In this document: positions 63,891 through 64,000 of the stretch, piece after piece | Numbering within the stretch: position 1 is the stretch's first letter | Layout of the letters: the number at the start of each line of letters is the position of its first letter | Assembly: GCF_963576545.1 (NCBI RefSeq) | Contig: NW_026870569.1 | Location: 556,466 to 620,465, forward strand | From: Limanda limanda | Taxonomy: Eukaryota > Chordata > Actinopteri > Pleuronectiformes > Pleuronectidae | Reading direction: 5' to 3' | Length of the DNA: 64,000 nucleotides | Made by a program: the position numbers and the translations under genes | Notes under the pieces: model-generated | Seen by the model: only the letters and a program-made list of their open reading frames with translations | Database searches by the model: none | Told to the model about the DNA's origin: nothing

Positions 63891-64000
63891 AAGTCTCTCC
63901 GACCTTCACAAAAAAAGTTATTCAAGAATATCTCTTTCTCCTATGTGCTTTCATCCCTAACCCTAACCCTAACCCTTCCGAAAGTCGGAGAAGCTCAAGG
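63891..64000 (+). repeat. Partial monomer A at the right window edge
   Basis: It covers A positions 1-110, including the full three-repeat telomeric block, and stops at AAGCTCAAGG because the window ends. The array evidently continues beyond it. Confidence 0.95.

Larger units (their letters stand above)
1..64000. repeat. Satellite DNA array of A (163/157 bp) and B (155 bp) monomers
   Basis: Seen directly: the entire window is a head-to-tail array with no interruption and no change of orientation. Landmark spacing is always a sum of 163, 157 and 155. Tiling gives 5 bp of a B tail (1-5), 291 complete A, 107 complete B and a 110-bp A fragment (63891-64000), which accounts for every base once a single 1-bp deletion near 63430 is allowed. 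There is no unique sequence longer than a few bases, so there are no gene-free gaps to describe separately. I see no promoter, tRNA, rRNA, splice-bounded exon, transposon or CRISPR. Inference: constitutive heterochromatin, most likely subtelomeric or pericentromeric. The monomer lengths are close to a nucleosome plus a short linker. The species is unknown. Confidence 0.98.
52952..64000. repeat. Higher-order unit Q, copy 3, expanded and cut by the window edge
   Basis: It matches Q2 at +12,862 from its start to about 60.2 kb, then departs: instead of moving on to the short-A segment seen at 47663 it repeats a 1,443-bp block. B starts: 53441, 54737, 55870, 56351, 56832, 57313, 57794, 58927, 59408, 59889, 60370, 60851, 61332, 61813, 62294, 62775, 63256, 63736. 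It has no short A monomer within the window. A private TTTCGAAGG variant lies near 57391. Confidence 0.9.

Noticed and set aside
1..64000. CRISPR array
   Set aside because: There are no unique spacers; both the 44-bp shared block and the intervening sequence repeat, and the unit length is far too long.
1..64000. True terminal telomere
   Set aside because: Telomeric motifs occur only as 15- or 21-bp blocks inside each monomer; no uninterrupted telomere tract is present.
1..64000. Plant telo-box or TTTAGGG-type telomere
   Set aside because: The repeats are strictly six bases (CCCTAA) and AAACCCTAA does not occur in the block, so the plant-typical motif is absent. This does not exclude plants with TTAGGG telomeres.
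1..64000. Transposon or retroelement insertion, rRNA spacer, or replication origin
   Set aside because: No sequence departs from the A/B tiling, and there are no target-site duplications, terminal repeats or rRNA-like segments. No origin could be recognised from sequence.

Overview
The whole 64-kb window is one uninterrupted head-to-tail satellite DNA array. I see no gene, RNA gene, transposon or unique sequence in it. The array can be tiled to the base with two related monomers. Monomer A is 163 bp (157 bp in a minority) and monomer B is 155 bp. By landmark arithmetic the window holds 291 complete A monomers (269 of 163 bp, 22 of 157 bp), 107 complete B monomers, a 5-bp tail of a B at the left edge and 110 bp of an A at the right edge. 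With one 1-bp deletion near the right end, these sum to exactly 64,000. All monomers face the same way.

The striking property is that every A monomer carries an in-phase block of telomere-type sequence, (CCCTAA)3CCC, at monomer positions 65-85 (TTAGGG type on the minus strand). The 157-bp form carries (CCCTAA)2CCC. B lacks it. A and B are homologous: their first 44 bp are identical, their last 79 bp align without gaps at about 71% identity, and only the centre (40 bp in A, 32 bp in B) is unrelated. So telomeric DNA has been captured into, or replaced from, one member of a satellite family and then amplified.

Layout: 1 to ~9,315 is a more divergent section with many private variants and a 1.1-kb tandem duplication. 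From ~9,316 the array is organised in very large higher-order units: P (8,956 bp, 56 monomers) and Q (12,862 bp, 80 monomers), in the order P1 (9316-18271), Q1 (18272-31133), P2 (31134-40089), Q2 (40090-52951), Q3 (52952-64000, cut by the window edge). P+Q forms a 21,818-bp period. Q contains nested tandem duplications of 1,296 and 3,057 bp. In Q3 a 1,443-bp block (three A-A-B trimers) has been freshly triplicated.

Organism: a eukaryote whose telomere motif is probably TTAGGG (animals, many fungi, several protists, and Asparagales among plants share it). The plant-typical TTTAGGG is not seen. Many of the variants I could classify are C-to-T or G-to-A at CpG, as expected of a genome with CpG methylation (vertebrates or plants). 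I cannot name the species. A subtelomeric or pericentromeric heterochromatin location is likely but not shown. Nothing here encodes protein: the apparent long plus-strand reading frames exist only because the monomer has few plus-strand stops and its length is not a multiple of three. The 'system' is structural: a dense, regularly spaced field of telomere-like, quadruplex-capable elements built by unequal recombination.
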